Origin: UBA6164 sp964527325
Lineage (GTDB): Bacteria; Patescibacteriota; Gracilibacteria; BD1-5; UBA6164
DNA length: 20,003 nucleotides
NCBI GenBank assembly: GCA_964527325.1
Contig: CAZGNU010000029.1
Coordinates: 1 to 20,003, forward strand
Reading direction: 5' to 3'
Positions 1 to 8,009 of this stretch are shown piece by piece. A program made the translations under genes and the position numbers. Positions within the stretch are counted from its first letter, which is position 1, and every line of letters starts with the position of its first letter. Below the pieces are notes generated by a model that saw only the letters and a list, made by a program, of their open reading frames with translations, searched no databases and had not been told where the DNA came from.

Positions 1-70
1 ACATATCAGGTTTTATGGACTTGACTTTAGTTATATTAAAACCTAAAGTATTAAACTTAAAACATAAAAA

Positions 71-97
71 TTGACTTCTAATATTTTTAACTATAAT
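71..97 (+). promoter_or_regulatory. Candidate promoter for the DsrC/TusE-like pair
   Basis: TTGACT at 71-76 and a perfect TATAAT at 92-97 lie upstream of the first gene. The 15-bp spacer is short for a sigma-70-type promoter. The inferred transcription start is about 40 bases before the ATG at 147. Bases 1-70 show only an 8-bp inverted repeat (AGGTTTTA at 8-15, TAAAACCT at 37-44) of unknown meaning. Confidence 0.45.
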
Positions 98-146
98 ATT
101 TTTGAAATCAAAACAGAAATAAAAATTAAAACAAAAAGGTGAAAAT

Positions 147-503
147 ATGGATATAATTGAAGACTTACCAAATGGTTTAGTAATAATCAATGGAATTGAA
201 TTTGCAACTGATAAAACAAGAGGATATTTAAAAGACGGCTTAATGCTTTCAAAAGAATTAATTGAAGTATGGGAAATGGCCATGATGCATCTAGAGGGTA
301 TAACTGAATTAACTGACGAACATCGGAATGTTATAAAAGTTACACAAGACTATTATAACAGAAATGGAGTTTTCCCTTTAATTGGACTGATGCTAAAATA
401 TTCAAAAATAAATCAATCCCGATTAAATACGTTGTTTCCAAACAGAGGATATCATGGTGCATTATTGTTATCAAGAGTTCCTTTTTATGATTGTTATCCA
501 TAA
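147..503 (+). CDS. DsrC/TusE-family sulfur-relay protein (copy 1)
   Basis: A 118-residue protein that aligns by eye along its whole length with the DsrC/TusE/gamma-sulfite-reductase family. Family features in order: an ING-x-EF strand near residues 14-18, a GYLK motif near 26-29, a T-x-EHxxVI helix start, a DYY helix followed by a Pro, then LFP and a C-terminal tail. TusE passes sulfur during tRNA 2-thiouridylation, and DsrC carries sulfur in dissimilatory sulfur metabolism; both act through a cysteine next to the C-terminus. Here a single Cys at residue 116 (YDCYP) sits close to that place, so a TusE-like one-cysteine role is the better guess. The DsrC second cysteine is absent. AGGTG lies 6 bases before the ATG. 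All nine glycines are GGN and none is TGA, unlike most neighbours. No dsrAB or tusBCD genes are in the window, so the partner is unknown. Confidence 0.8.
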   Translation: MDIIEDLPNGLVIINGIEFATDKTRGYLKDGLMLSKELIEVWEMAMMHLEGITELTDEHRNVIKVTQDYYNRNGVFPLIGLMLKYSKINQSRLNTLFPNRGYHGALLLSRVPFYDCYP

Positions 504-560
504 TTATTCATTTTTTAAAGCTGAAACAAAAACAAATAACCTAAATAAAAGGAGAATATT

Positions 561-920
561 ATGAAAATTTACAAGCGTTGTTTTGTAGATGAGTATTATA
601 CAGAAATAAATGGACAAGAATTTATTGTTGATGAAAATGGTTTTCTTCTTAATGGTTTTGATTTACCAGAAGAAGAAGCTCAACTTTGGGTTAAATATTT
701 GATGGTAATTTATGGAATTAATGAATTTACACATGAACATCATAAAGTAATAATAGCTGTTAGAGAATACTACAAAAAAAATGGTATTTCCCCAATGGCA
801 AGAATTTTATGTAAAATTACAATGATTCCTATGATGCGATTATATGAATTATTTCCAAAAATGAATGATATAATCAGAATGGCAAGATTGCCATATAATA
901 GCATTATGATTTCACAATAA
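561..920 (+). CDS. DsrC/TusE-family protein (copy 2, no C-terminal cysteine)
   Basis: A 119-residue paralog of the preceding gene, 57 bases downstream and probably co-transcribed. It keeps the family order: ING-QEF strand, ENGFLL, THEHHKVI, the EYY helix, ISPMAR, LYELFPK and a terminal RLPY. The C-terminal cysteine that carries sulfur in TusE and DsrC is missing (the chain ends in SIMISQ). Its only cysteines are near residue 7 and in the helix following the Pro. It therefore probably cannot do the usual persulfide transfer, and could be a regulatory or partner subunit for copy 1 (inference). GGAG lies 7 bases before the ATG. All five glycines are GGN. This codon choice plus a strong ribosome site suggests recent acquisition or different selection from the rest of the window. 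Confidence 0.75.
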   Translation: MKIYKRCFVDEYYTEINGQEFIVDENGFLLNGFDLPEEEAQLWVKYLMVIYGINEFTHEHHKVIIAVREYYKKNGISPMARILCKITMIPMMRLYELFPKMNDIIRMARLPYNSIMISQ

Positions 921-951
921 TTTATCTTTTGCAAAACCTAACTTTATCCAT

Positions 952-985
952 AAAATAAGAAGTAATTAATTACTTCTTATTTTTT
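952..985 (+). terminator. Rho-independent terminator, 32-bp perfect palindrome
   Basis: Bases 952-983 form a perfect palindrome centred between 967 and 968 (GTAATT/AATTAC core) and end in a run of T. It lies 32 bases after the second DsrC/TusE-like stop, so it closes that pair. The stem is purely intramolecular with a tiny loop, and the ATG at 986 of the next gene touches its T-run. A dual role as a protein-binding palindrome cannot be excluded. Confidence 0.75.
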
Positions 986-1789
986 ATGGTAACACAAGAG
1001 GAAATAACTCTGAAAAAAACAAACATTGAAATACATTATGAAGACTGGATTGATAGTAAGAATGAGAATACTATTGTTATTTTGCATGGGTGGGGTTGAA
1101 GTAGTCAGAGTTGGTTATGAGTATGAGAGTTGTTGTTTAATAGTTGATTCAATGTAATTGTTCCTGATTTACCAGGTTTTGGTAAGACTAAACTAGATAA
1201 AGTATTTGATTTGGATGAATATGCGAGTGTTATTGAAGAATTTATTAAAGAATTGTGATTAAAAAATATTATACTTTGGTGACATAGTAACGGGTGAGCT
1301 ATAAGTATAAAAATAGCTAATAGATGAAAAGTAAATATTTCTAGACTTATTTTAAATAATTCAGCTTGAATTAGAAATGATACAAAAAGAAGTCTAAAAA
1401 GAAAGATATTAAATAATTTTACAAAAATAATTAAAAAAATAATTCCCTCTCCTGGTAGGGGAGGGTTAGGGAGGGGTTTTCAAAAAATTAGAAAAATTTT
1501 TTACAAAGCAATCTGATCTCACGATTACCTAGAAGCTGAAAAAAATCCAAATCTAAAACAAACATATCAAAATATGATAAGTTCAGATTTGACTGATGAA
1601 ATAAAAAAAATAAAATTGGATACATTACTTATCTGGTGAGAAAAAGATACTTACACACCTTTGTCTGATTGAAATATTATGAGAAACAGTATTAAAAATG
1701 CAAAGATGATTGTGCTAGAAAATGAAAAACACTGAATACACATACAAAACCCAGAACTACTAGTAAAAACTTTTTTACAAAATATTTAA
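986..1789 (+). CDS. Alpha/beta hydrolase
   Basis: Read with TGA = Gly this is a 267-residue alpha/beta-hydrolase-fold enzyme. The oxyanion motif HGWGGSSQSW is near residues 34-43, a DLPGFG loop follows, and the nucleophile elbow is GHSNGG. The acid is likely the Asp in WGEKDTYTP, and the catalytic His lies in NEKHGIH near the C-terminus. The full Ser-Asp-His triad suggests an active esterase or hydrolase; the substrate cannot be told. The ATG at 986 directly abuts the terminator T-run and has no ribosome site. An in-frame CTG at 1010 has AGAGGA just upstream and could be the real start. In the lid region, a G-rich repeat (1445-1480) adds about 12 residues rich in Gly, Arg and Pro without breaking the frame. 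Glycines mix TGA and GGN. Confidence 0.85.
1445..1480 (+). repeat. G-rich stem-loop repeat, copy A (inside the hydrolase gene)
   Basis: The left arm CCCTCTCCT pairs with AGGGGAGGG around a GGT loop: nine pairs, one of them G:T. It is followed by a TTAGGGAGGGGTTTT tail. Its GC content stands out sharply from the AT-rich surroundings. It matches copies B and C in layout: a pyrimidine/purine stem, a 3-4 base loop, then a purine-rich tail ending in GAGG or GGGG plus TTTT. It is read through in frame as PSPGRGGLGRGF. Confidence 0.75.
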
Positions 1790-1809
1790 TTATATACCTA
1801 ATAATGAAG

Positions 1810-1853
1810 CCTCCTTCTACCTCAAGGGAGAAGGAATTCAAGGATGAGGTTTT
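1810..1853 (+). repeat. Stem-loop repeat, copy B (intergenic)
   Basis: It lies between the hydrolase and the MurF-like gene. CCTTCTACC pairs with GGGAGAAGG around TCAA (eight of nine pairs). The tail AATTCAAGGATGAGGTTTT follows. Compared with the reverse complement of copy C, about 33 of 45 positions are identical. Two stem positions differ on both sides so that pairing is kept. Confidence 0.75.
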
Positions 1854-1865
1854 AACTTAAAAAAC

Positions 1866-3452
1866 ATGACTTTCGAACATTATTTACTACTATTATTCGC
1901 AATACCACCGCTTATAAGTAGATTTTCATTTTGGCTTTATACTATTCAATTAAAAGAATACAGACGGGATAGATTTAAAGAGTATTTGTGAACCCTACAA
2001 GGAAGATCAGCACTTATAAATATTTGGTCAGTTGTTGAATTACCATTATTAGTTGTGTCTATATATATATTTAAAGACCGTCCATTTGAAATAATAATTT
2101 ATAATGTATTGTTTATGTTTTTGCTAATGCAAAATGTTTTTGTATTACGTAAAATTTTCTCTTGAAAATTTTTAAAACCAAAAATTACTGGTAGGTTATT
2201 ATTAATAGTACTTTTACTAGCTCTGTGTTTATCAACCTATTTTTATTTTGTAATTTTTTGATGATATGTAACCTCTATGTATACTTATCTTTTATCATTA
2301 TTATTATTTGCACCTCTTTACATATTTATTGTTATTTTAATAAGTTTACCACTTGTTAATTATTTAAAGAATAAAAAAATAAAAAAAGCAATTAAAAAAA
2401 TAAATAGAAATAAAAAAACAATAAAAATTTGAATTACAGGTAGTTATGGGAAATCATCTGTAAAAGAATTTTTATGATCAATTTTAGAACAAGATTGATC
2501 AACACTTAAAACACCAGAAAATATTAATAGTGAGCTATGAGTAGCGGAAGTTGTAATAAATAAATTAAAAAATAGTTATAAGTATTTTGTAGCAGAAATG
2601 TGAGCTTATAGAATTTGAGAAATAAACGTTCTCTGAAAAATAGTAAATCATGAATACTGATTTTTAACTGCAATTTGAAATCAGCATATATGATTATTTT
2701 GATCACAATCTAACATTAAAACATGAAAAGCTGAAATAGCTAATAGTGTATTAAAAAATGATTGAATCCTTTATATAAATTGGAATGATAAGTATATAAG
2801 AGAAACAAAATTTGATAATAAATTAGATATTATTAAATATTGAAATCATGAATGATGTGATGCATTTTTTTCGTGAGTAAGAACAAATGAATGAATTACA
2901 ACTTTTTCTTATGAATACAAAAACCATAAGGTGAAATTTGTAACTGATTTACTTTGAAAACACAATATTATAAATCTTACATGAGTAATTAGCTTATGTT
3001 ATGATTTATGACTAACAACTCTGGAAATAAAAAAATATTTAAAAAATATAAAAAGTCCTAAAAATACTCTGAATTTAATCAATACTGATAAGTATTTTTT
3101 AATAGATGATACATATAATTTATCTGAAGATTGATTATACGCTTGACTAGATGTAATAAATAGTTATAATTTAAACAAAGTTTTAGTTATAGATGATATA
3201 TTAGAACTTTGAAAAGAGGCAGAAAATATACACTATGTTGTTTGAAAATTTATCGCAAAAAGAAATTCTATTTCAAAAATTTTATTTTGTTGAGTTAATT
3301 ATAAAGAAAGTTTTATTAATTGATTATTAGATTGATGATTTCAAAAAACTAATATTATTCAAAATTTAAATGAAATAGATAAAAATGAAGTAATTCTTTT
3401 TGAGTGAAGATGATCAAAAAAATATCTAGATAATTTATTAGAAAATGCTTAA
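1866..3452 (+). CDS. MurF-like Mur ligase with membrane N-terminal domain
   Basis: A 528-residue protein under code 25. Residues 1 to about 175 hold about four or five hydrophobic membrane segments and a basic cytosolic linker. The rest is a Mur ligase of the MurF type. It has the ATP loop GITGSYGKSS from residue 189, TPENINSELG (MurF substrate loop) and VAEMGAYRIGEI. AIGNQHIGLFG is followed by GKAEI, whose Lys is the family's carbamylated lysine. LGKHNIIN, DDTYN and IDDILELG complete the C-terminal domain. MurF adds the terminal dipeptide to UDP-MurNAc-tripeptide in the cytoplasm. The usual cytosolic MurF has no membrane domain, so this may be a membrane-tethered variant or a ligase acting on another carrier. 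There is no Shine-Dalgarno. It overlaps the next gene by 8 bases, indicating one operon with the aminotransferase and FemAB genes. Confidence 0.85.
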
Positions 3453-4869
3453 AAAAACTATAATTTCAGAATTTTTTACAACTATCGATTTTTCTATATT
3501 CCTTAGAACTATTGTTTTTTTAACGTATAAATTACCATTTATAAGATATTGAAATAGTATTCAAGATATCGAAAATGAAATTCTTTTATATATATGAAAT
3601 ACTAAATCAAAAATCACATCATTTTACAATTGAAGAAGTGCTATTTATCACGCACTTAAAATGATTTGAGTAGAAAGTAATGATGAAGTAATAGTTTCTT
3701 GATATACTTGTGTATCTGTTTCTAATGCGGTTATTCAATCATGAGCAAAAATTATTTACTCAGATATTAACGAAAATGATTTATGACTTGATAATTTTGA
3801 TCTTGAAAAGAAAATAACAGAAAATACAAAAGTGATAATTATTCAACATACTTTTTGAAAACCATCAGATATTATAAATTTTATTAATATTGCCAAGAAA
3901 AAAAATATTTTAGTTATTGAAGACTGTGCTCATAGTTTATGAAGTAGAGTAAATAGTAAAAAACTTGGTTCATTCTGAGATTTTTCAATTTTTTCAACAG
4001 GTAGAGATAAAGTAATTTCTTGAGTTACTTGATGATTTTTAATAATAAATAATAATTGGAAAGAATTAATCAAGCCAAGTAAGTTAAATATTCAAAACAG
4101 TAAAGATAAGTCAATGAGCACAGTTACAGCTGAACCTTTAGAAAAAGGATATGCTCTTACAATAGGAAATTCATTANNNNNNNNNNGATGATTTTTAATA
4201 ATAAATAATAAAGATTATTTTGATAAAATTGAGAAAATAAAAGAGCAATTAAAAATGCCTTCAATTACACTTGTATTAAGAAATCTGATGTATAATATTT
4301 CATCATATATATCATACAAAACTTATGACTTTTTTAAATTATGAAAGATAATAATTTTTTTATCTAGAAAATTTAAAATAATAACAGAAATATTAACAAA
4401 AAACGAAAAAAACTGTAATTTCAACAAGTTTTATTATTGCTTACCTAATTCTTTAGCATCATTAGCTTCATCAGAATTACTAAATATAAAACTAATTTCA
4501 ATTCATAGAAGACAAATGGCAAAATATTATAAAGAAAATATTAAAAATAAAAATATAGATTTTATTTTAGAAGAACAAGAAAATGAAAAAAATAATTTTT
4601 TCAGATTCCCAATTCTTATTAAAACTGAACAATTATCGAATGAATTATATAAATTTATGAGAAAAAATAACATAATTTTATGAAACACCTGGTCACAAAC
4701 TAATATTGCTCCAAAATGAAGCAACTTAGAAAAAGCATGATATATTGACTGATCTTGTAAGATAAGTGAAGATATAAGTAAACGAATATTAACATTACCA
4801 AATCATTATGGAGTAACCCTTTTTGACGCAGAAAGATTAGTACAATTATTAAATAATTTTACAAAATAA
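3445..4869 (+). CDS. DegT/DnrJ/EryC1-type PLP aminotransferase (interrupted by an assembly gap)
   Basis: A fold-type I aminotransferase of the DegT/DnrJ/EryC1/StrS family, which transfers an amino group to keto-sugars. Features: FYNGRSAIYHAL near the N-terminus, VSGYTCVSV, the PLP-ring Asp in IEDCAHSLGS (D160), and the Schiff-base Lys in STGRDKVISG (K189). The C-terminal part includes FRFPILI and TLPNH. The conceptual frame runs 474 residues, but residues 204-247 are not aminotransferase. They come from an rpoA-like fragment and ten Ns, flanked by a 24-bp direct repeat. Deleting 156 bases gives about 422 residues, close to the family norm, with GGFLIINN leading straight into KDYFDKIEK. The true gene is therefore probably intact. 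It overlaps the MurF-like gene and is followed after one base by the FemAB gene. It may make an amino-sugar or other amino precursor for the envelope (inference). Confidence 0.85.
4055..4176 (+). pseudogene. rpoA: Fragment of rpoA (RNA polymerase alpha N-terminus), probably misassembled
   Basis: This stretch reads WKELIKPSKLNIQ, then VTAEPLEKGYALTIGNSL. This is the start of the RNA polymerase alpha subunit: the KP-K opening strand followed by the EPLE-GY-x-T-x-GN-L motif that in real RpoA continues into RR-LL. It breaks off exactly at the N run. An rpoA start inside an aminotransferase gene has no biological sense, so I read it as a scaffold or gap-filling error rather than a natural fusion. 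Confidence 0.85.
4177..4186. other. Assembly gap (10 Ns)
   Basis: Ten consecutive Ns, a typical placeholder for a gap of unknown size. The sequence directly left of it is rpoA-like and directly right of it is aminotransferase. Confidence 0.99.
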
Positions 4870-4870
4870 T

Positions 4871-5920
4871 ATGTATAAATTAATAGAAATTTTAGATAAA
4901 CATACTTGGAATAATTTTATAATAGATTCTGATTTTGAGTTTTATTCTTTTTTACAATCTTGGCAATGGGGTGAATTCCAAGAATTAGCATGAAAAGAGA
5001 TTATAAGATTTTGAATATATTTAGAAAATGAAATTATTTGAGTTTTTTTGGTAATTAAGGTTAGAGCAAAAAGATGAAATTATTATTTGGTACCACACTG
5101 ACCACTTATAAAATGAGATTTTTTTGAAGTGTTATCATGAATTATGTTACATTTTGTAGATCATGCAAAAACAGACCACATGAGTTTTATTAGATTTAAT
5201 TCTGCATTAAAAAATACACTTAAAAATAAAAAACAATTTGAGAATTTAGGTTTTATTAATGCTCCAATGCATGAACATGCTGAAGATACAAATCTACTTG
5301 ACCTAACTATTTCAGAAGAAGATTTATTAAAAAATATCAAGAAAAAAAATAGATATTATATTAATAGGGCAATAAAAAACTGAGTAGAAATTAAAATGAC
5401 TAATTCAATTCCTCATATTGATAAACTTATTGAAATGCATCATAAGCATGCAAAAAGATTAAATTGAAAAAATAGATATACTCCTTTTTCAACAAATTTC
5501 ATAAAGAATTTATACAAGGTTTTTTGAGAAAATATTCACACAATTTCTGCATCATACAATTGAGACATTGAATCAATATTAATGACAATAAAATTTTGAA
5601 AAACTTGTGTTTATTATATTGCGGCATCTGCTATAAGGCACCCTAAATTTTCACCAAATTATTTATGTCAATGGTCTGCAATAAAAAATGCAAAATTACA
5701 ATGATGTACAACCTATAATTTTTGGTGAGTATCACCTGACAATAATCCAAAACATCCAATATCATCAGTATCAAAATTCAAAAGAAAATTTGGCTGAACA
5801 GACTACAGCTTACTTCATACTCAAGATCTTGTAATTGCCCCCTTTAAATATAAAATTAACTGGATAATTGAGACATTTAGAAGAATTAAAAGGGGGTATT
5901 ATTATAAAAAGCCAGAATAA
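4871..5920 (+). CDS. FemAB-family aminoacyltransferase (peptidoglycan bridge enzyme)
   Basis: A 349-residue protein of the FemABX/MurM family, which transfers amino acids from aminoacyl-tRNA to the stem peptide of lipid II at the cytoplasmic face. Evidence: an N-terminal SWQWGEFQE motif, typical of the family. In the middle is a basic DLLKNIKKKNRYYINRA helix, which matches the family's K-x-R-x-I-x-A stretch. Near the C-terminus are NFWGVSPDNNPKHPISSVSKFKRKFGG and an IAPFKYK tail, where FemAB members carry the G-F--FK--FGG block. Length fits the family (about 340-420). It starts one base after the aminotransferase stop, so the two are co-transcribed. With the MurF-like gene it forms a wall-peptide module. 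The added amino acid is unknown. Confidence 0.85.
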
Positions 5921-5932
5921 AATATTTTTCAT

Positions 5933-5959
5933 TGACATATAAGGAGTCTTAGTTATTAT
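5933..5959 (+). promoter_or_regulatory. Candidate promoter of the long flavoprotein gene
   Basis: A perfect TTGACA at 5933-5938 and TATTAT at 5954-5959 with a 15-bp spacer, about 30 bases before the ATG at 5989. The -10 element overlaps the hairpin at 5953-5981, so the site could be terminator only. Confidence 0.35.
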
Positions 5960-5988
5960 TTATAAAATTTATAAATAATAATTTTTTT
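5953..5988 (+). terminator. Terminator of the MurF-like/aminotransferase/FemAB operon
   Basis: A 14-bp perfect inverted repeat (TTATTATTTATAAA and its complement, one base between) at 5953-5981 is followed by seven Ts at 5982-5988. It begins 32 bases after the FemAB stop and ends right at the next ATG. Confidence 0.65.
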
Positions 5989-7920
5989 ATGAAAAATATA
6001 CCTAATACATTTAATTATAATGAAGTAATAGACAAAAAAACTCTTAACACTTTTATTTTTGAAACATGATTAAATTCTTGAGAATCTCTTGACATAATAT
6101 GTCCAAAAAAAATTAATTGATCGGATTTAGATAAAAAGTGATATTTTGAATCAGAATTTTCAATTGATAATAGAATTGATGCCTGGTGAGAAAATTATAA
6201 AGAAAATAATGTGATTTATACTCAAAGATTAAATTGAACAAAAGATCAAATTAATTTACCATCAATATGGTGAGGTTGAATGTGAATGGATGTATCATCA
6301 TTATCATTATTAGAAGCAGCTTCTATAAGAAATTTTTCATGAACATGATTTAGTGTAACATCACATTTATCATCAATTTGAATGTGAGCCTTTAGATGAG
6401 ATGATCTTTTTGAAAACAATTGAGAATGATTTGATAAATATGAATTACAAATTACAAAAGATTTTTATAAACTATTTTTTCTTGAATTATGATTAACTAG
6501 AAAACAAATTGTATCTCATTTTTTAAGGTGTGACGAAAATTTAAAATTAGATGCTTCATTTCAACCAATAAATAAATATTGAAAATTATTTTTAATGAAG
6601 GATTTAATTGCACTTTACAATGACATAAAATCAGCAAAAGAAAAATGATTATTTGTACCAGTTAATCACATGTATAAATCAACATGATATGTAGCATCAA
6701 TCAAAGTAGCAGCATTAGCCTGAGCAGATGCTATTACAACATGAGCCTGAATTCCAAAAGATGAAAATAATAATTTAGTGCGTCCAAAAGATATTATATC
6801 AGATTTTTTTAAAGATATTTGAAAAACTAATATAAGAATTTCAGCTTTTTGATTAATAGTATCTATGACTTCACCATATGCCCCATGATATGATTATTAT
6901 ATAGATGAAGATCCAAGAAATGCTTGATGACATCAGTGAGCTACAGAAGGTATGTTAAAATTTAAAAAACGTGTTTGAAAAGAAAGTGTACTAAAAAGTC
7001 TTAGAAAAAGAGAAGGAATTGACGATAATACACCCATTTATGCTGGATGATGAATTTGATCATCTCATGAAATTAAGGATATGTTTAACATGTGATTTAA
7101 TTGAGTTCAATTATGAACAAACTTTGCTGTATCAGAAGAAGCTAGAAATTGTGAATGAGAAGATTTCAAAAAAGCATTAATTTCATGAAATCATTATTGA
7201 AAAGAAACAGAAATTGATGAAATTGCTAAAAATGCTATTAAAAAATTAGAAGAAAATATAAAAAAAGAAATAGAAATATTTAGAAAAAAATTTGAGGACA
7301 TATTACAAATTAAAAAAATAGAAAAAAAATGTGAAAAAGATCTATTATCATTAAATCTTGATTGAGTATCTTTTGAAGCTGTCATAAATAATATTGAGAT
7401 AGAAATTTTTTGAACCAATAGTAATAAGTCTAAAAAATTAAACGAAGATGAAGAAATTATTTACAAAATGATATCTGAAGAATTATTTACAAAATACGAA
7501 TGAAATATAGAAAATTTAAGAAAGGATTTAAGATTTTACTGAAATCTCTTAAAAGGGCTAAATGAATTTATAAAATTTGCTAATTTAGGTAAAATACCAA
7601 CACATTTATTATTTGATAGTGTTGTTTGATTTATCGGGAGATTAAGAATAGAATGATGAGAACATAGATTATTAAATGAAACTGTAATGAATTCTGTAAA
7701 GTGTGTACAATGTGTTACTCATTGTATTTTGAGAAATACCTGAGTATCAGAAAATAAATGATCAAAATTCTGTATTTCCGATTCATTACGTATTTGAGAT
7801 ATTGATCGTGAAAAAAGTCTTGTTTTAAATTTTTCATGAAAAACAACATGTTTTTATCCAGAAATAAGACCAATAAAGGATATAATTCTTGCTTATATGT
7901 GAACAGAAGTTATTAGATAA
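5989..7920 (+). CDS. Nitronate monooxygenase-like FMN protein with a Cys-rich C-terminal extension
   Basis: A 643-residue protein, nearly twice the length of a usual nitronate monooxygenase (about 320-380). After a roughly 90-residue N-terminal stretch comes an FMN TIM-barrel: GGGMGMDVSS (phosphate/flavin loop), GADAITTGAG near residue 245, and YAGGGIGSSHEIKD from about 352. The last runs into GFNGVQLGTNFAVSEEA, the clearest family signature. Residues about 395-500 are Lys/Glu-rich and likely coiled. Residues 572-595 carry C-x2-C-x3-C-x15-C, and a further Cys lies at about 621, which looks like a metal or Fe-S site. The family uses FMN to oxidise nitronates or reduce enoyl groups; which reaction applies here is unknown. 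It is a single gene flanked by terminators on both sides. Confidence 0.75.
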
Positions 7921-7960
7921 TATATTAGAAATATAGATTTTAAAATAAAATAATAAAACT

Positions 7961-7997
7961 AAAAAAAATAAGATTATTTCTAATCTTAATTTTTTTT
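7961..7997. terminator. Bidirectional terminator
   Basis: AAGATTA (7970-7976), loop TTTC and TAATCTT (7981-7987) form the stem. Eight Ts follow on the plus strand (7990-7997) and eight As precede it (7961-7968), giving a T-run on the other strand as well. It lies between the convergent flavoprotein and SPFH genes and suits both. Confidence 0.75.
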
Positions 7998-8009
7998 GTA
8001 AATTTTTCA

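Larger units (their letters stand above)
4031..4210 (+). repeat. 24-bp direct repeat flanking the misjoined segment
   Basis: Bases 4031-4054 and 4187-4210 are identical over 24 bases (beginning GATGATTTTTAATAATAAAT). Between them lie the rpoA-like segment and the N run. Both copies encode the same GGFLIINN step of the aminotransferase, in the same frame, offset by 156 bases. This is the pattern left when two contigs are joined through a short low-complexity overlap. Confidence 0.85.

Noticed and set aside
8..44. Inverted repeat AGGTTTTA/TAAAACCT as a terminator or operator
   Set aside because: Only 8 bp with a 21-base loop and no T-run; not distinguishable from chance in AT-rich DNA.
4055..4186. 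A natural fusion of RNA polymerase alpha with an aminotransferase
   Set aside because: The segment ends at an N run and is bounded by an exact 24-bp repeat; the aminotransferase is normal once it is removed.
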